Of a stretch of 64,000 bases of DNA, positions 7,617 through 14,103 are shown in pieces. The translations under genes and the position numbers were made by a program. The stretch lies in the NCBI RefSeq assembly GCF_008764245.1, contig NZ_VTQV01000016.1, positions 21,442 through 85,441 on the forward strand. Reading direction: 5' to 3'. This DNA is from Bacillus subtilis (GTDB lineage: Bacteria; Bacillota; Bacilli; Bacillales; Bacillaceae_C). Below the pieces are notes generated by a model. That model saw only the letters and a program-made list of their open reading frames with translations, did no database searches and had not been told where the DNA came from. How positions within the stretch are numbered: position 1 is the stretch's first letter; every line of letters begins with the position of its first letter.

Positions 7617-9007
7617 TGTTTTCTTCGGTATAAGAAGAATCCCCCTCCTGTCAACACTAGCACTGCTCCTATTAGCATCATGTTATAGAAGTTTGTAGCC
7701 GTATTTGGCAAAGGTTTACCCTCTTTTTCATCATATTGGGACTTTACATTTGTCTGTTCAGACGCTTCATTTTCAACGCTATTTGTTGTTTTTGGCAAAG
7801 TTTCTGTTTTGAACTTTGACGCAGGTTGTTCGCTTACTTTAGTTCCCAGTTCTTCTACTGGTTTAACAACAAATTGGCGTTCAGTAGGATTTTCGGGTTT
7901 TAGCATCATGTTATAGATGCTTGTACCAACATTTGGCAAAGGTTTACCCTCTTTTCTATCATCTTTGACATTTGCCTGTTCAGATACTTTACTTGTTAGC
8001 AAAGTCTCCCCTTTGAACTTAGACCCAGGTTTTCCGCTTACTTTAGCTCCTTGTTCTTGTTCAGGCTTTTTCATTGGTTTTTCAGCTTTAGAAGGTTGTT
8101 TAGGATTTTCCACTGGTTTTTCCGGTTCAGCAGGTTGTTCAGGTTTCTCTACTGGTTTTTCAGGTTTAGCAGGTTGTTCAGGTTTCTCTACCGGCTTTTC
8201 CGGTTCAGCAGGTTGTTCAGGTTTCTCTACTGGTTTTTCCGGTTCAGCAGGTTGTTCAGGTTTCTCTACCGGCTTTTCCGGTTCAGCAGGTTGTTCAGGT
8301 TTCTCTACTGGTTTTTCCGGTTCAGCAGGTTGTTCAGGTTTCTCTACTGGTTTTTCAGGTTCAGCAGGTTGTTCAGGCTTCTCTACTGGTTTTTCCGGTT
8401 CAGCAGGTTGTTCAGGTTTCTCTACTGGTTTTTCCGGTTCAGCAGGTTGTTCAGGTTTCTCTACCGGCTTTTCCGGTTCAGCAGGTTGTTCAGGTTTCTC
8501 TACTGGCTTTTCAGGTTCAGCAGGTTGTTCAGGCTTCTCTACTGGTTTTTCCGGTTCAGCAGGTTGTTCAGGCTTCTCTACTGGCTTTTCAGGTTCAGCA
8601 GGTTGTTCAGGCTTCTCTACTGGTTTTTCCGGTTCAGCAGGTTGTTCAGGCTTCTCTACTGGTTTTTCAGGTTCAGCAGGATCAGGATTAGGTTCAGACT
8701 TTATAGGAATAACTGTAACAAATAAATCAAACTCACCATTAATGGTAGAGTATCTTACGACCTCTCCATTACTTACAGGCTTTGAAACAGCACCTATTAC
8801 CATAGCCTTCCCACTAGGGGTTACATATCCGACAACATACCCTTTACAAGCACCTGTGGCATCTGCTTCATTGCCTACGACATGTTTATTGGCATCAATA
8901 GTAATCGAACACTTCCCTACGCTTTCAGCATTCACAGAGTTAATTGGTAAAAGGATATTCCCCATTAATCCCAACGATAATGCACTTGCCATTAATTTTT
9001 TAAACAT
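7610..9007 (-). CDS. Cell-wall-anchored repeat protein with LPNTA sorting signal
   Basis: 465 aa. Signal peptide 1-27 (cleavage after VNA). The two-Cys N-terminal domain (about 30-100) is shared with the 359-aa neighbour. About 15 tandem copies of a 13-residue PAEPEKPVEKPEQ unit form a stiff stalk. Two diverged copies of a roughly 75-residue block follow; each ends in GKPLPN (LPNVG in the first, LPNTA in the second), and only the second is followed by a hydrophobic helix and RRKQS. LPNTA is the motif of class D sortases such as Bacillus anthracis SrtC, which acts in sporulating cells. No sortase gene is visible here. First surface protein of an operon driven from 9334-9370. Confidence 0.85.
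   Translation of the reverse strand: MFKKLMASALSLGLMGNILLPINSVNAESVGKCSITIDANKHVVGNEADATGACKGYVVGYVTPSGKAMVIGAVSKPVSNGEVVRYSTINGEFDLFVTVIPIKSEPNPDPAEPEKPVEKPEQPAEPEKPVEKPEQPAEPEKPVEKPEQPAEPEKPVEKPEQPAEPEKPVEKPEQPAEPEKPVEKPEQPAEPEKPVEKPEQPAEPEKPVEKPEQPAEPEKPVEKPEQPAEPEKPVEKPEQPAEPEKPVEKPEQPAEPEKPVEKPEQPAEPEKPVEKPEQPAKPEKPVEKPEQPAEPEKPVENPKQPSKAEKPMKKPEQEQGAKVSGKPGSKFKGETLLTSKVSEQANVKDDRKEGKPLPNVGTSIYNMMLKPENPTERQFVVKPVEELGTKVSEQPASKFKTETLPKTTNSVENEASEQTNVKSQYDEKEGKPLPNTATNFYNMMLIGAVLVLTGGGFFLYRRKQS
8110..8690 (-). repeat. Tandem 39-bp repeats (about 15 units) in the stalk-coding region
   Basis: The landmark GGTT(C/T)AGCAGG (plus strand) recurs every 39 bp from 8124 to 8670. Units differ only at a few third-codon positions and one Glu/Lys change, which implies recent expansion. 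Copy number is likely variable between isolates and hard to assemble. Confidence 0.95.
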
Positions 9008-9051
9008 TTTATATTCCCCCTTAATAAAAGCATGTAGAAAACATAGCTTCT

Positions 9052-9288
9052 TTAATCTCCGAAAATAGTAGAAAATAACATCAGACCACCAACAAAAACA
9101 ATACCAACCACAAATAAACTAACAACATGATCTTTCTCTTTAACAAAATGCGCGATTTTATCAAGACTAAATAACCAAACCCCAAGATGATAAATAATAA
9201 AGATGGATATACAACCAATAACAACAACAAGGACTAAACCAAGAACCATATAGAATAAGCTAGCGAAAAAGTTAAAAATAGCATTCAT
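9052..9288 (-). CDS. Small two-helix membrane protein, first gene of the surface operon
   Basis: 78 aa with two long hydrophobic segments (about 7-38 and 56-75) joined by a charged loop (DKIAHFVKEKDH). ATG start with AGGGGGAA. It is the first gene downstream of the operator-bearing promoter at 9334-9370, with 45 bases to the LPNTA protein. Family not recognised. A chaperone or export partner for the surface proteins, or an entry-exclusion-type protein, would fit the position, but neither is shown. Confidence 0.6.
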   Translation of the reverse strand: MNAIFNFFASLFYMVLGLVLVVVIGCISIFIIYHLGVWLFSLDKIAHFVKEKDHVVSLFVVGIVFVGGLMLFSTIFGD

Positions 9289-9333
9289 TTGATTCCCCCT
9301 TAATTGAAGTGATTATCTTTTGGCTTTGATTAC

Positions 9334-9370
9334 ATTATATCATACTGTAGTATGACATACAAGTCATACT
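9334..9370 (-). promoter_or_regulatory. Promoter with overlapping palindromic operators (site A)
   Basis: Minus-strand TTGTAT-17-TATAAT. The spacer holds the palindrome CATACTGTAGTATG (9341-9354). A second dyad with arms AGTATGAC and GTCATACT is centred on the -35. Twenty-four bases are identical to site B upstream of the replication gene. Confidence 0.8.
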
Positions 9371-9469
9371 ACAATTGTTTTTTACTAATTCTTCATCTTC
9401 ACTAATTAAAGTTAAAAACTATACTTTAGAACTCGCTCCTACACTCATTATCAAAGTATAGAAGGGGAC

Positions 9470-9616
9470 TTAAAGGATCAAGACAACGATCATAGACACA
9501 AAAATCATTATTTCTAAACGAGGAAACTTATCATTGATTGTCTCCATTTTATAATCAATGGATGACCCTCTTCGTACCCCTTTTGAATATGGTTTCGGTT
9601 TTTGTTGTTGTAACAT
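9470..9616 (-). CDS. Candidate short membrane peptide, C-terminal helix
   Basis: 48 aa, basic N-terminal half (QQQKPKPYSKGVRRG) and a C-terminal hydrophobic helix ending MIVVLIL at the stop. It begins 20 bases after the ArpU-like gene on the same strand and fills an otherwise empty 348-bp gap. The ribosome site (AAGAG) is weak, so an internal ATG (METINDKF...) giving 25 aa is also possible. Coding status is uncertain. Confidence 0.35.
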   Translation of the reverse strand: MLQQQKPKPYSKGVRRGSSIDYKMETINDKFPRLEIMIFVSMIVVLIL

Positions 9617-9636
9617 ATCAACTCTTGAAATGATAC

Positions 9637-10113
9637 TCACGATGGATAAAGCAGTCTGCCCAATTCTTCCAAAGCCTCCTTTTTCATGCGATAATACTTT
9701 GCCCTTGATACGTTCAGTTGAGTGTATACAAAATAATCCCCGTGATATTTTCCGTCCTCCCGTCTGTTCAAATATTTCAATTCTATCAACTTTTTGAACT
9801 CTTCCGGTAACAAGTCGAGCTTTTCATGAAAAAGGTTAATCCACTCATTTGCGATAATGGATTTTAGTGCATACGATTCCGTTTTACTACTAAATTGATT
9901 GTTACGATTGGGTGTATCAGATATTGTTGAAGTAATGGATGGTATAGCAGTTTCATTCGCCATAGCTTTCATTTTAAAATACCTATGTAACCATTTCGTT
10001 TCAACATACTCGATAAAGAATGACGAATCTTCTTGTAAAACCTGCTCAAGTTCATCTTTACTAAACAATTTTTCTGAATTTGTAAAGAAGCCAACACCTA
10101 ATCGCATAGCCAT
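9637..10113 (-). CDS. ArpU/sigma-like phage-type transcriptional regulator
   Basis: 158 aa. The C-terminal 60 residues read as a sigma region 4-like helix-turn-helix (LPEEFKKLIELKYL ... LNVSRAKYYRMKKEALEELG), the pattern of ArpU/RinA-type late regulators of phages and integrative elements. The N-terminal 90 residues are helical and unassigned. Start taken at the ATG six bases after GGAGGGG (MAMRLGVG); an earlier ATG lacks a ribosome site. Probable role: switching on a late or transfer operon of the element. Confidence 0.6.
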   Translation of the reverse strand: MAMRLGVGFFTNSEKLFSKDELEQVLQEDSSFFIEYVETKWLHRYFKMKAMANETAIPSITSTISDTPNRNNQFSSKTESYALKSIIANEWINLFHEKLDLLPEEFKKLIELKYLNRREDGKYHGDYFVYTQLNVSRAKYYRMKKEALEELGRLLYPS

Positions 10114-10141
10114 TAAACTCCCCTCCAATTATTGATAATTT

Positions 10142-10351
10142 TTATTCGTTTGAATTGACCTTCCTTTCACCTTTCAGATAACTTTTAATATAGTTTATCC
10201 GTCCTAATAAATACCTTTGTTCTTCGATGGGGATTTTTTCCAAGAATTCAACATCATGTTCTAAACCTAACAACAGGCAATAAACTTCACTATTCTTTCT
10301 TTCATTTTTCGATAGTATAGACTCCTTTTTCTTTACTAGAGGAAACGGCAT
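10142..10351 (-). CDS. Small hypothetical protein
   Basis: 69 aa, charged and probably helical, with no membrane segment or Cys. ATG with GAGGTGA eight bases upstream. It precedes the ArpU-like gene on the same strand with a 28-base gap, so the two are probably co-transcribed. The YLLGRINYIKSYLKG segment looks like an amphipathic helix. No family recognised. Confidence 0.5.
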   Translation of the reverse strand: MPFPLVKKKESILSKNERKNSEVYCLLLGLEHDVEFLEKIPIEEQRYLLGRINYIKSYLKGERKVNSNE

Positions 10352-10447
10352 TAAAAGTCACCTCTTTGTTAATTCTAATATTAATAACAACGACTCCATA
10401 TTCTGTCCTGTTTTATCACAAAATAAACCTAAAAATACTTTAAGTTT

Positions 10448-10810
10448 TTAATTCGTTTCCTCTTCATATAGAACTTTTATATTTCTAATCCCACCAAAAA
10501 CACCTTTCTCGTACTCTATATGATCGTCTTTTTCTACAGAAAGCCAGACTTTTTCTGATACTTCATAATCCTTGCCATCAACAAAAATAATATATTTGTC
10601 ACTTGAAACGACTGGTGTAACAGCTATACTTCCATTTGATCCAACACCTACTCCGACATTTACATCTCCTTTTTGGAAATGTTTCTCTTGAACAATCCCT
10701 TCGTAAATAATTGGTTCCCCTGATGTTTCATCAGTATCACAAGCAACTAAACTTATTAAGAAAAAGGGGATAACGTATTGTAAAATATTAAACCTTTTCA
10801 CCTTTTTCAT
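10448..10810 (-). CDS. Small lipoprotein
   Basis: 120 aa. N-terminal signal with basic start (MKKVKRF), hydrophobic stretch and lipobox LVAC at residues about 21-24, so it should be lipid-modified and attached outside the membrane. The mature part has a Gly/Val-rich segment (DVNVGVGVGSNGS) and a small beta-rich domain. Lone gene between the ArpU-like block and the 67-aa gene. Lipoproteins at such positions on plasmids often serve in surface exclusion; this is not shown here. Confidence 0.65.
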   Translation of the reverse strand: MKKVKRFNILQYVIPFFLISLVACDTDETSGEPIIYEGIVQEKHFQKGDVNVGVGVGSNGSIAVTPVVSSDKYIIFVDGKDYEVSEKVWLSVEKDDHIEYEKGVFGGIRNIKVLYEEETN

Positions 10811-10876
10811 TTTCCCACTCCTTAACTGTTTCCAAGTTCCCTTCCTCCAACCTTAAATTGTTACTAAGTTTTGCAA

Positions 10877-11080
10877 TCACCATTTTTTAAACATATCATC
10901 AAATTGTTTTTCCCAATAAGGACTCATGTTTACTCTTAGAGTTTCCTTTCCATTTGAAGATTTTCTGTATGGACTAACCTTAAATAAAATCTGAACGTTT
11001 TCAATCATACTTCTTTCTCTTTTGATTCTTGCATTTCCACCATGTTTTTTTGATGCTTGCAAAGAAATGAACTCATCCAA
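10877..11080 (-). CDS. Small basic protein, overlaps end of replication gene
   Basis: About 67 aa from a TTG placed six bases after GGGGGAGG; a GTG six codons earlier has no spacing to a ribosome site. Basic and helical, with no membrane segment (KKHGGNARIKRERS). It overlaps the end of the replication initiator by 8 bases, which implies translational coupling and a role in replication or copy control. No recognisable family. Confidence 0.5.
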   Translation of the reverse strand: MDEFISLQASKKHGGNARIKRERSMIENVQILFKVSPYRKSSNGKETLRVNMSPYWEKQFDDMFKKW

Positions 11081-12098
11081 AGTTTTCCTCCCCCTCACCT
11101 TCTATCCAATCAAAAAACAGTCCTTTCTTTTGATATTTTCTATTCCTATCAGCGATTTCAGTGGAAATTAACTCATAAATACTTTTGTAGACATACCCCT
11201 GTGGGTTATTAATATTCCTTTCTCTTTCAATCTTACGAATTGCACGACTAAAGCAATTAACTATCTTTTGTTCAAGTTCAGGCTCATGTTCCAGCCATAT
11301 CACACAATCATATTCTCTTTCAACGTTGTTCTTCGCTAAAATAATTGTTCGATAATACTTTTCAGCTTGTTCAGGAGTATCAGTAAACACTTGCAACACC
11401 AAAGCTAACTTTCTAGGAACTTTTTCTTCATTTTCAAAAAATGCTTGTTTCATGTATTCATTTTTCAACCTTTCTTTTTCCTCTGTAGTTAAAGAATGAA
11501 TGAAAGGATTCTCTTTGTTGATAGCACTTTTAGTATCTTTGGTATCTATAGTATCTTTGTGTTTATTAAAACTGTTACTTTTTAAACTATTCTTTATAGT
11601 ACCCGTGTTTTTCGTACTCGATTTTCCCGTACTCGAATAATTGGGGTATGGATTATCCGTACCCGAACTATTTGGGTATGGCATATCCGATCCCGTTTTT
11701 TTAGGGTATGGATCTTTTTTACTTCCGTCCTCTCCTATTTCCTCATCCACCACTGGAACAGGTATTGGCTCGATTGAATATATGTTTCTATCAAATTGAC
11801 CCTTACTATCTTCTTCATTACTTCTTGTTTTGGTAATGGTTATCAAACCTTTTTCAATTAAAGGCTTCCTCCATTTGTAGTAAGTATCTTCACTCATACC
11901 TAACTCTGCACACTGCAAAGCTACACTTGGGAAAGCTGTACGTTCCCCATTACTGGAAATACTTGCAAATGAACACATATATGCATAAATGAGCTTTGAC
12001 TGTTTTGGTAATGACTTATCTCGCATCACTTGTTTAGCAATCAATCCATATCCACCTTCGTAGATCGTTCCTTTGAATTGAATTACTGCATCCCCCAA
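11073..12098 (-). CDS. Winged-helix replication initiator-like protein
   Basis: About 341 aa. N-terminal 100 residues: a winged-helix DNA-binding domain of the HTH_36/RepA_N type (GYGLIAKQVMRD, AFPSVALQCAELGMSEDTYY, WRKPLIEKGLI), followed by a Ser/Thr/Tyr-Pro-rich linker and a helical C-terminal domain. This layout is found in replication initiators of low-copy Bacillales plasmids and ICEs. The start is taken as TTG after GAGGGGGTG because the frame's first ATG lies inside the -35/-10 region of its promoter; the leader is then only about 20 nt. Shares its operator with the parM and surface operons. A phage DnaD-like role is the alternative. Confidence 0.65.
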   Translation of the reverse strand: MGDAVIQFKGTIYEGGYGLIAKQVMRDKSLPKQSKLIYAYMCSFASISSNGERTAFPSVALQCAELGMSEDTYYKWRKPLIEKGLITITKTRSNEEDSKGQFDRNIYSIEPIPVPVVDEEIGEDGSKKDPYPKKTGSDMPYPNSSGTDNPYPNYSSTGKSSTKNTGTIKNSLKSNSFNKHKDTIDTKDTKSAINKENPFIHSLTTEEKERLKNEYMKQAFFENEEKVPRKLALVLQVFTDTPEQAEKYYRTIILAKNNVEREYDCVIWLEHEPELEQKIVNCFSRAIRKIERERNINNPQGYVYKSIYELISTEIADRNRKYQKKGLFFDWIEGEGEENFG

Positions 12099-12123
12099 TG
12101 GTACACCCCCTCGTTCAAAAACC

Positions 12124-12160
12124 AATATATCATACTGTAGTATGACATACAAGTAATACT
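12124..12160 (-). promoter_or_regulatory. Promoter with overlapping palindromic operators (site B)
   Basis: Minus-strand TTGTAT-17-TATATT with the palindrome CATACTGTAGTATG (12131-12144) in the spacer and a second, one-mismatch dyad (AGTATGAC/GTAATACT) over the -35. Matches site A over 24 consecutive bases. Confidence 0.8.
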
Positions 12161-12176
12161 AATCCTCGGTATGACT

Positions 12177-12425
12177 TCAATTAGTTTTATTAATCCGATT
12201 AAGCTGTGACTCATTGATTTTTTTGTTCAAAAAACGATAACATTCATCCCTAGAGGAAAATGCAATATGTGATTCATGACAAGTGACTTCATATAGCCCA
12301 AACAAGTTTAATGATATTTTATAAATATCAACGTAAAAATCCTCTCCTTTTTTTAAGAGTAAAATTTTTCTATATAATGGATCGTCTTGCTTGTCTAAAT
12401 AGTCGTATAAGCATGTTTGCTCCAT
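12177..12425 (-). CDS. Small hypothetical protein
   Basis: 82 aa from the ATG preceded by AGGGGGAA (MEQTCLYDYL); the frame opens 12 codons earlier without a ribosome site. Mixed alpha/beta, two Cys and several aromatic residues, and the segment YEVTCHESHIAFSSRDEC is the only distinctive part. It lies 35 bases after the Xre gene at 12461 and is transcribed with it from the strong divergent promoter. No family recognised. Confidence 0.5.
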   Translation of the reverse strand: MEQTCLYDYLDKQDDPLYRKILLLKKGEDFYVDIYKISLNLFGLYEVTCHESHIAFSSRDECYRFLNKKINESQLNRINKTN

Positions 12426-12460
12426 ATCAATTCCCCCTATTAATTTAGTGTTACTAAACA

Positions 12461-12727
12461 CTATTTAATATTCCGAATCGTCTCCAATTGTTCTGAAACA
12501 GAACAATCTTCATTAAAAAAAAGCACCCAGCTAACCCCAAATAATTGCGCAATCCGTTTGGCAGTATCGACACTTACCGCATAACCCAACTCAGCTTTTG
12601 CATAAGTGGAACGCCCTATTTCTAAATCTTTAGCGACCTGCCATTGCGTCAAGCCTGAATTTTTTCGCATTTTACACAACCAAAGTCTTTTGACTGGCTT
12701 CAACAAAACATCATCCTTTTTGACCAT
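12461..12727 (-). CDS. Xre-family regulator (Cro-like, divergent from the repressor)
   Basis: 88 aa, essentially one HTH_3 domain: recognition region LTQWQVAKDLEIGRSTYAKAE, then DTAKRIAQLFGVSW. Divergent to the ImmR-like gene at 12910, with a consensus promoter and a palindrome in between, the arrangement of Cro/CI or ICEBs1 Xis-side switches. The first ATG lies only about 13 bases from the predicted transcript start with no Shine-Dalgarno. A TTG seven codons in has AAGGA upstream and may be the real start. Confidence 0.75.
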   Translation of the reverse strand: MVKKDDVLLKPVKRLWLCKMRKNSGLTQWQVAKDLEIGRSTYAKAELGYAVSVDTAKRIAQLFGVSWVLFFNEDCSVSEQLETIRNIK

Positions 12728-12741
12728 ATTTGTTATTATTT

Positions 12742-12776
12742 ATCACAATTATATTGTGATGTTTCATAACTGTCAA
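12742..12776 (-). promoter_or_regulatory. Consensus promoter with operator for the minus-strand early operon
   Basis: TTGACA-17-TATAAT (12776 to 12748). The palindrome ATCACAAT/ATTGTGAT (12742-12760) covers the -10, so a bound repressor would shut it. It drives the 12461 and 12177 genes. Confidence 0.85.
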
Positions 12777-12837
12777 GCGAAACATCCATTTATTTCTAGG
12801 TTTCAGTATCATACACTTCTATGCAAACACTGATATA

Positions 12838-12856
12838 ATGTGATATAATATCACAT
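12838..12856 (+). promoter_or_regulatory. Second operator copy near the repressor promoter
   Basis: Palindrome TGTGATAT-A-ATATCACA containing two overlapping TATAAT -10 candidates and the same TGTGAT half-site as 12742-12760. The -35 is poor. Probably the autoregulatory site of the repressor gene at 12910. Confidence 0.65.
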
Positions 12857-12909
12857 AAAATAGGTATTTACTCTAAATATTAATACCAATTATGAGTAGG
12901 TGGTAGGGT

Positions 12910-13293
12910 TTGAGTTTTAATGTTCGTTTAAGGGAATACCGCAAAAGAGCAAAGTTGACGCAAGAGGAAATAGCAAAAAAATTAGGTATCAAGAGATCGA
13001 CTTATGCTAAATACGAGACAGGTGAAAACCAACCTGATTATAAAATGCTAGAGAAGCTGGCAGATTTTTTTGAAGTTACAACTGACGATTTATTAGGTAG
13101 AGATAACAAAAAACATGACAAAGAGCCATATAATTCGTTAAAAGAAATAAATGATTTCGTTCGTGAATTAGGCATCGACAGCGTAGGCTTTTTTAACATA
13201 GACGATTGGAAGAATTTAGATAAAGAAGATGTAGAAGAGATTAAAAAGCATTTTGAGTGGGTTGCACATAAAGCTAAAACCAGGAAAAAGTAG
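12910..13293 (+). CDS. Xre-family repressor, ImmR-like
   Basis: 127 aa, TTG start six bases after AGGTGG. N-terminal HTH_3 domain at about 5-60 (LTQEEIAKKLGIKRSTYAKYETG, then YKMLEKLADFFEVTTDDLLGR) and a helical C-terminal tail. Followed at 120 bases by an ImmA-like metallopeptidase, the pair that holds ICEBs1 and related elements silent: ImmR represses, ImmA cleaves ImmR on induction. Palindromic TGTGAT sites flank both divergent promoters. Direct homology to ICEBs1 ImmR is not claimed; the call rests on domain and context. Confidence 0.8.
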   Translation: MSFNVRLREYRKRAKLTQEEIAKKLGIKRSTYAKYETGENQPDYKMLEKLADFFEVTTDDLLGRDNKKHDKEPYNSLKEINDFVRELGIDSVGFFNIDDWKNLDKEDVEEIKKHFEWVAHKAKTRKK

Positions 13294-13328
13294 TAAAGTC
13301 CTACAAAAAAAGGAAAAAAGCTAAACAT

Positions 13329-13357
13329 TTGTCAATTTATTGGGTCTATCGTATCAT
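13329..13357 (+). promoter_or_regulatory. Candidate promoter of the ImmA-like gene
   Basis: TTGTCA-17-TATCAT, 56 bases before the ATG. Suggests the antirepressor can be expressed separately from the repressor. Confidence 0.5.
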
Positions 13358-13413
13358 GACTAATGTGAGTACTATAGTAGTGTTTTAAAAAATGTTACAT
13401 CAGGAGTGATACG

Positions 13414-13920
13414 ATGTTTTTTTATTGTCCTACACATTTGGAAGAATGGATTTCTAAATGGTACATCAATGAAGGAATTATACATCCAAGTGACATTGAC
13501 ATTGAAGCTATATGCCAAACCAAAGACATACTCTATGTTGAAAAACCCATTTTTTCACACTACGTCATTGCTGAAGATATAAAAATGATTGTAGTAGACG
13601 AAAGAATTGAGGAGGTTAGAAAAAAAGAACATTTTTTTCATGAACTTTTCCATGTTGAATTACATTCGGGAATCCAAACATCTTTGCCAAATCAGTATAG
13701 ATGCTTACAAGAAGCACAGGCTTCCAACTGTTCCCGATATGCATTAATTCCCTATCATATGTTGAAATTTATTGACTTTAATTCCCATAATGTTATCGAG
13801 GATATGCAAAATAAATTTAAAGCGAGCGCCAAGATCTGTATTGAAAGACTTGCTGAAATACACAGAAGAATCACCAGCAATAACAGTGATATACATAATC
13901 CCCAAAGAAAAGCAAACTAA
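13414..13920 (+). CDS. ImmA/IrrE-type metallopeptidase (antirepressor)
   Basis: 168 aa. Zinc site HELFHVELH at about residues 75-83 (HExxH, preceded by KEHFF), in the usual place for ImmA/IrrE proteins, with the downstream Glu-rich helix (LQEAQASNCSRY) typical of this family. Family members cleave their cognate Xre repressor to trigger excision and transfer. ATG with CAGGAGTG eight bases upstream. The C-terminus (about 140-168) is polar and divergent. A strong terminator follows, so the repressor/antirepressor unit ends here. Confidence 0.85.
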   Translation: MFFYCPTHLEEWISKWYINEGIIHPSDIDIEAICQTKDILYVEKPIFSHYVIAEDIKMIVVDERIEEVRKKEHFFHELFHVELHSGIQTSLPNQYRCLQEAQASNCSRYALIPYHMLKFIDFNSHNVIEDMQNKFKASAKICIERLAEIHRRITSNNSDIHNPQRKAN

Positions 13921-13962
13921 TAGATTTATCTTAGGTTTAAAATCTTTTGCAAACGAATTCAA

Positions 13963-13989
13963 AGAGTAGCGACATGCTACTCTTTTTTT
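13963..13989 (+). terminator. Terminator after the ImmA-like gene
   Basis: AGAGTAGC/GCTACTCT 8-bp stem, 5-base loop, then seven T. Confidence 0.9.
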
Positions 13990-14031
13990 GTTCTACATAC
14001 TTTAAAAAAGTAATTATTAATTAGATTATTA

Positions 14032-14060
14032 TTGAATTATGCCATACAGTATGATATATT
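14032..14060 (+). promoter_or_regulatory. parM promoter with operator (site C)
   Basis: TTGAAT-17-TATATT with palindrome CATACAGTATG (14043-14053) in the spacer. It shares ACAGTATGATAT with sites A and B read in the direction of transcription. Confidence 0.7.
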
Positions 14061-14103
14061 GGACATAAAATAGGTTATAAACGATTAATAGGAGTGATTT
14101 TCT

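Noticed and set aside
8110..8690. CRISPR array considered for the regular repeats
   Set aside because: Units are contiguous 39-bp coding repeats with no spacers and no cas genes.
7917..9068. Long plus-strand open frame (383 codons) rich in Ser/Gly/Phe repeats
   Set aside because: It mirrors the 39-bp repeats of the LPNTA protein on the opposite strand; no ribosome site, signal or promoter. Open only because the repeat lacks stops in this frame. The same holds for a 224-codon frame at 8051-8725.
13772..13969. Second plus-strand frame overlapping the ImmA-like gene end
   Set aside because: Overlaps the end of a gene with clear motifs; no ribosome site and no protein-like features.
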